A stretch of DNA of 6,129 nt from Candidatus Iainarchaeum sp. (GTDB taxonomy: Archaea; Iainarchaeota; Iainarchaeia; Iainarchaeales; JAAZKV01). Position 1 is the stretch's first letter; the number at the start of each line of letters is the position of its first letter. Positions 5,517 to 6,129 of the stretch are shown here, piece after piece. The position numbers and the translations under genes are program-made. Location: assembly GCA_018651445.1 (NCBI GenBank), contig JABIDZ010000120.1, positions 1 through 6,129 on the forward strand. Direction: 5' to 3'. The notes under the pieces were generated by a model. The model ran no database searches, was not told the DNA's origin, and saw only the letters and a list, made by a program, of their open reading frames with translations.

Positions 5517-5534
5517 CTTTCACAACCATGAAAC
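5517..5534 (-). promoter_or_regulatory. Palindromic element upstream of the antiporter (copy 2)
   Basis: Read toward the antiporter the sequence is GTTTCATGGTTGTGAAAG, identical to copy 1 at 1926-1943 except for the last base. The inner arms TTTCA/TGAAA are perfect; the outermost pair is lost. The non-palindromic spacer TGGTTG is also conserved, which favours recognition of the whole 17-mer over a chance palindrome. It sits in the 187-nt gap between the winged-helix gene and the antiporter. Confidence 0.6.
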
Positions 5535-5613
5535 TAAGTACTAATAAAACAAGCTTGAATGGAATAATTATTTTGTTTTTCAAATAAATTAAAACGCAAG
5601 TTTATTATTTGTT

Positions 5614-5883
5614 TTAAATGTATTTTGTTACTTTGTCATATATATCAAAAAGCTGTTTTAGTTCTTTTATTTTAAGAAAATAAAATTTTTCGGGTGGTTC
5701 ATAAACATTATCGATTAGTCCCAAATCATAAAGCATTTTTAGGTGCCTTGAGGCGAGTGATTCACTTAAACCTAATTTATCAGCAATTTCGTGTACAGAC
5801 GCTCTTTTTTGATTACAAAGGATCTTTATAATTTTTCTTCTAGACCTAGCTCGGATTGCTCTTGCAAGTTTTTCATCAGACAT
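5614..5883 (-). CDS. Small winged-helix (ArsR-like) transcriptional regulator
   Basis: An 89-residue basic DNA-binding protein. Residues 5-24 (KLARAIRARSRRKIIKILCN) form the first helix pair typical of ArsR-type domains. ASVHEIADKLGLSESLASRH (28-47) is the helix-turn-helix with its recognition helix, continued by LKMLYDLGLIDNV. A wing around YEPPEKFYFLK (61-71) and a C-terminal helix for dimerisation follow. The metal-binding ELCVCDL motif is absent and there is one cysteine only, so it is not a classic metal sensor. The frame is open to ATG 5910, which would add the hydrophobic MLVLIFLIL; that is odd for this fold, so ATG 5883 is preferred, although neither has a clear Shine-Dalgarno. The antiporter lies downstream on the same strand with its own promoter. 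Confidence 0.82.
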   Translation of the reverse strand: MSDEKLARAIRARSRRKIIKILCNQKRASVHEIADKLGLSESLASRHLKMLYDLGLIDNVYEPPEKFYFLKIKELKQLFDIYDKVTKYI

Positions 5884-5922
5884 TAATATCAAGAAAATTA
5901 GAACCAACATCCTTTAAAGTAG

Positions 5923-5930
5923 TATAATAA
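5923..5930 (-). promoter_or_regulatory. Candidate TATA box for the winged-helix gene
   Basis: The minus strand reads TTATTATA, predicting a start near 5900 and a short leader of about 17 nt to ATG 5883. CTTTAAAG (5912-5919) is an alternative giving a start near 5888. Neither places transcription before ATG 5910, which also favours the shorter protein. No copy of the GTTTCA palindrome is seen here. Confidence 0.35.
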
Positions 5931-5993
5931 AATAGTTAGACCAATTTTTTATTACTTTGGTTATTAGGGTAGTGAATTTTTTTTGTGCTTTCT

Positions 5994-6005
5994 CGGCGGG
6001 GGTAT
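5994..6005 (+). repeat. Distal copy of the tRNA 3'-end repeat (candidate att site)
   Basis: CGGCGGGGGTAT is an exact copy of 890-901. Counting one mismatch on each side, 16 of 18 positions agree (888-889/902-904 against 5992-5993/6006-6008; two further bases match at 887 and 5991 side). It is an isolated G+C-rich island with no cloverleaf around it, so it is a tRNA fragment and not a second tRNA gene. It follows a run of eight T (5977-5984) and lies 4 nt before the stop codon of the next minus-strand gene. Confidence 0.45.
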
Positions 6006-6008
6006 TAT

Positions 6009-6129
6009 CTATTTTTGTCTAATGAATGTTTGATCAGATGTTCTGATGAATCCGTTTTGTTTAGCAAAATCTTCTAGCAAGGCTAAAGATGTTTTTGACA
6101 TAGATTGATTTTCTTTTTGAGATCTAATA
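6009..6129 (-). CDS. C-terminal end of an unidentified protein; N-terminus beyond window edge
   Basis: The minus-strand frame is open from the window edge to TAG at 6009-6011, giving about 39 residues that end SLALLEDFAKQNGFIRTSDQTFIRQK. The stretch has normal amino-acid composition and reads like a helix followed by a basic tail. It is too short to place in a family. If the repeat at 5994-6005 marks an island edge, this is the first host gene beyond it. Confidence 0.5.
   Translation of the reverse strand, partial: IRSQKENQSMSKTSLALLEDFAKQNGFIRTSDQTFIRQK

Noticed and set aside
5977..5984. Run of eight T as a plus-strand terminator
   Set aside because: No plus-strand gene lies upstream within reach; the neighbouring genes are on the minus strand, where this is a run of A.
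1..6129. CRISPR array, insertion sequence or transposase
   Set aside because: No regularly spaced repeats, no transposase motif and no terminal inverted repeats were found on either strand.

Overview
The window is AT-rich archaeal DNA. Three things point to an archaeon: a ribosomal protein L40e gene (a family of archaea and eukaryotes), a UbiA prenyltransferase resembling the archaeal ether-lipid enzyme, and promoters with a TATA box about 27 nt upstream of an ATG. The tRNA gene has no encoded CCA. Several start codons are preceded by GTGA and a 6-nt spacer, which fits a GGAGGTGA-type Shine-Dalgarno. A small-genome, DPANN-like lineage is possible, but this is inferred only from base composition and gene style.

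Layout. On the left (1-581, minus strand) are the start of a UbiA gene, cut by the window edge, and a 52-aa L40e gene. Bases 582-827 hold no protein gene. They carry a perfect hairpin in front of L40e, a self-complementary TATA box that could fire both ways, and a run of hairpins leading into tRNA-Glu(TTC) at 828-900. After the tRNA come a short ORF of uncertain status and a lipoprotein gene. A two-gene operon follows on the plus strand: a CBS-pair protein and an APC amino-acid permease. It meets, tail to tail with an 8-nt gap, a minus-strand Kef-type cation/proton antiporter. Upstream of the antiporter, on the same strand, is a small winged-helix regulator. The right edge holds the last 39 residues of an unidentified minus-strand protein.

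Two signals tie the middle together. First, the sequence GTTTCATGGTTGTGAAA occurs in front of both the CBS-permease operon and the antiporter. It has the same orientation relative to each gene and lies 21-22 bp upstream of the TATA-box centre, which suggests the two transport units share a regulator; the neighbouring winged-helix protein is a candidate. Second, 12 bases covering the 3' end of the tRNA (890-901) are repeated exactly at 5994-6005. Such a repeat is what integration at a tRNA gene leaves, so the 5.1 kb of accessory genes between the copies may be an island that has lost its integrase.

As a working picture (inference), the interval encodes membrane transport under metabolic control. 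The permease is paired with a separate CBS sensor, and the antiporter carries its own nucleotide-binding RCK domain. All functions are assigned by reading motifs; no database search was run.
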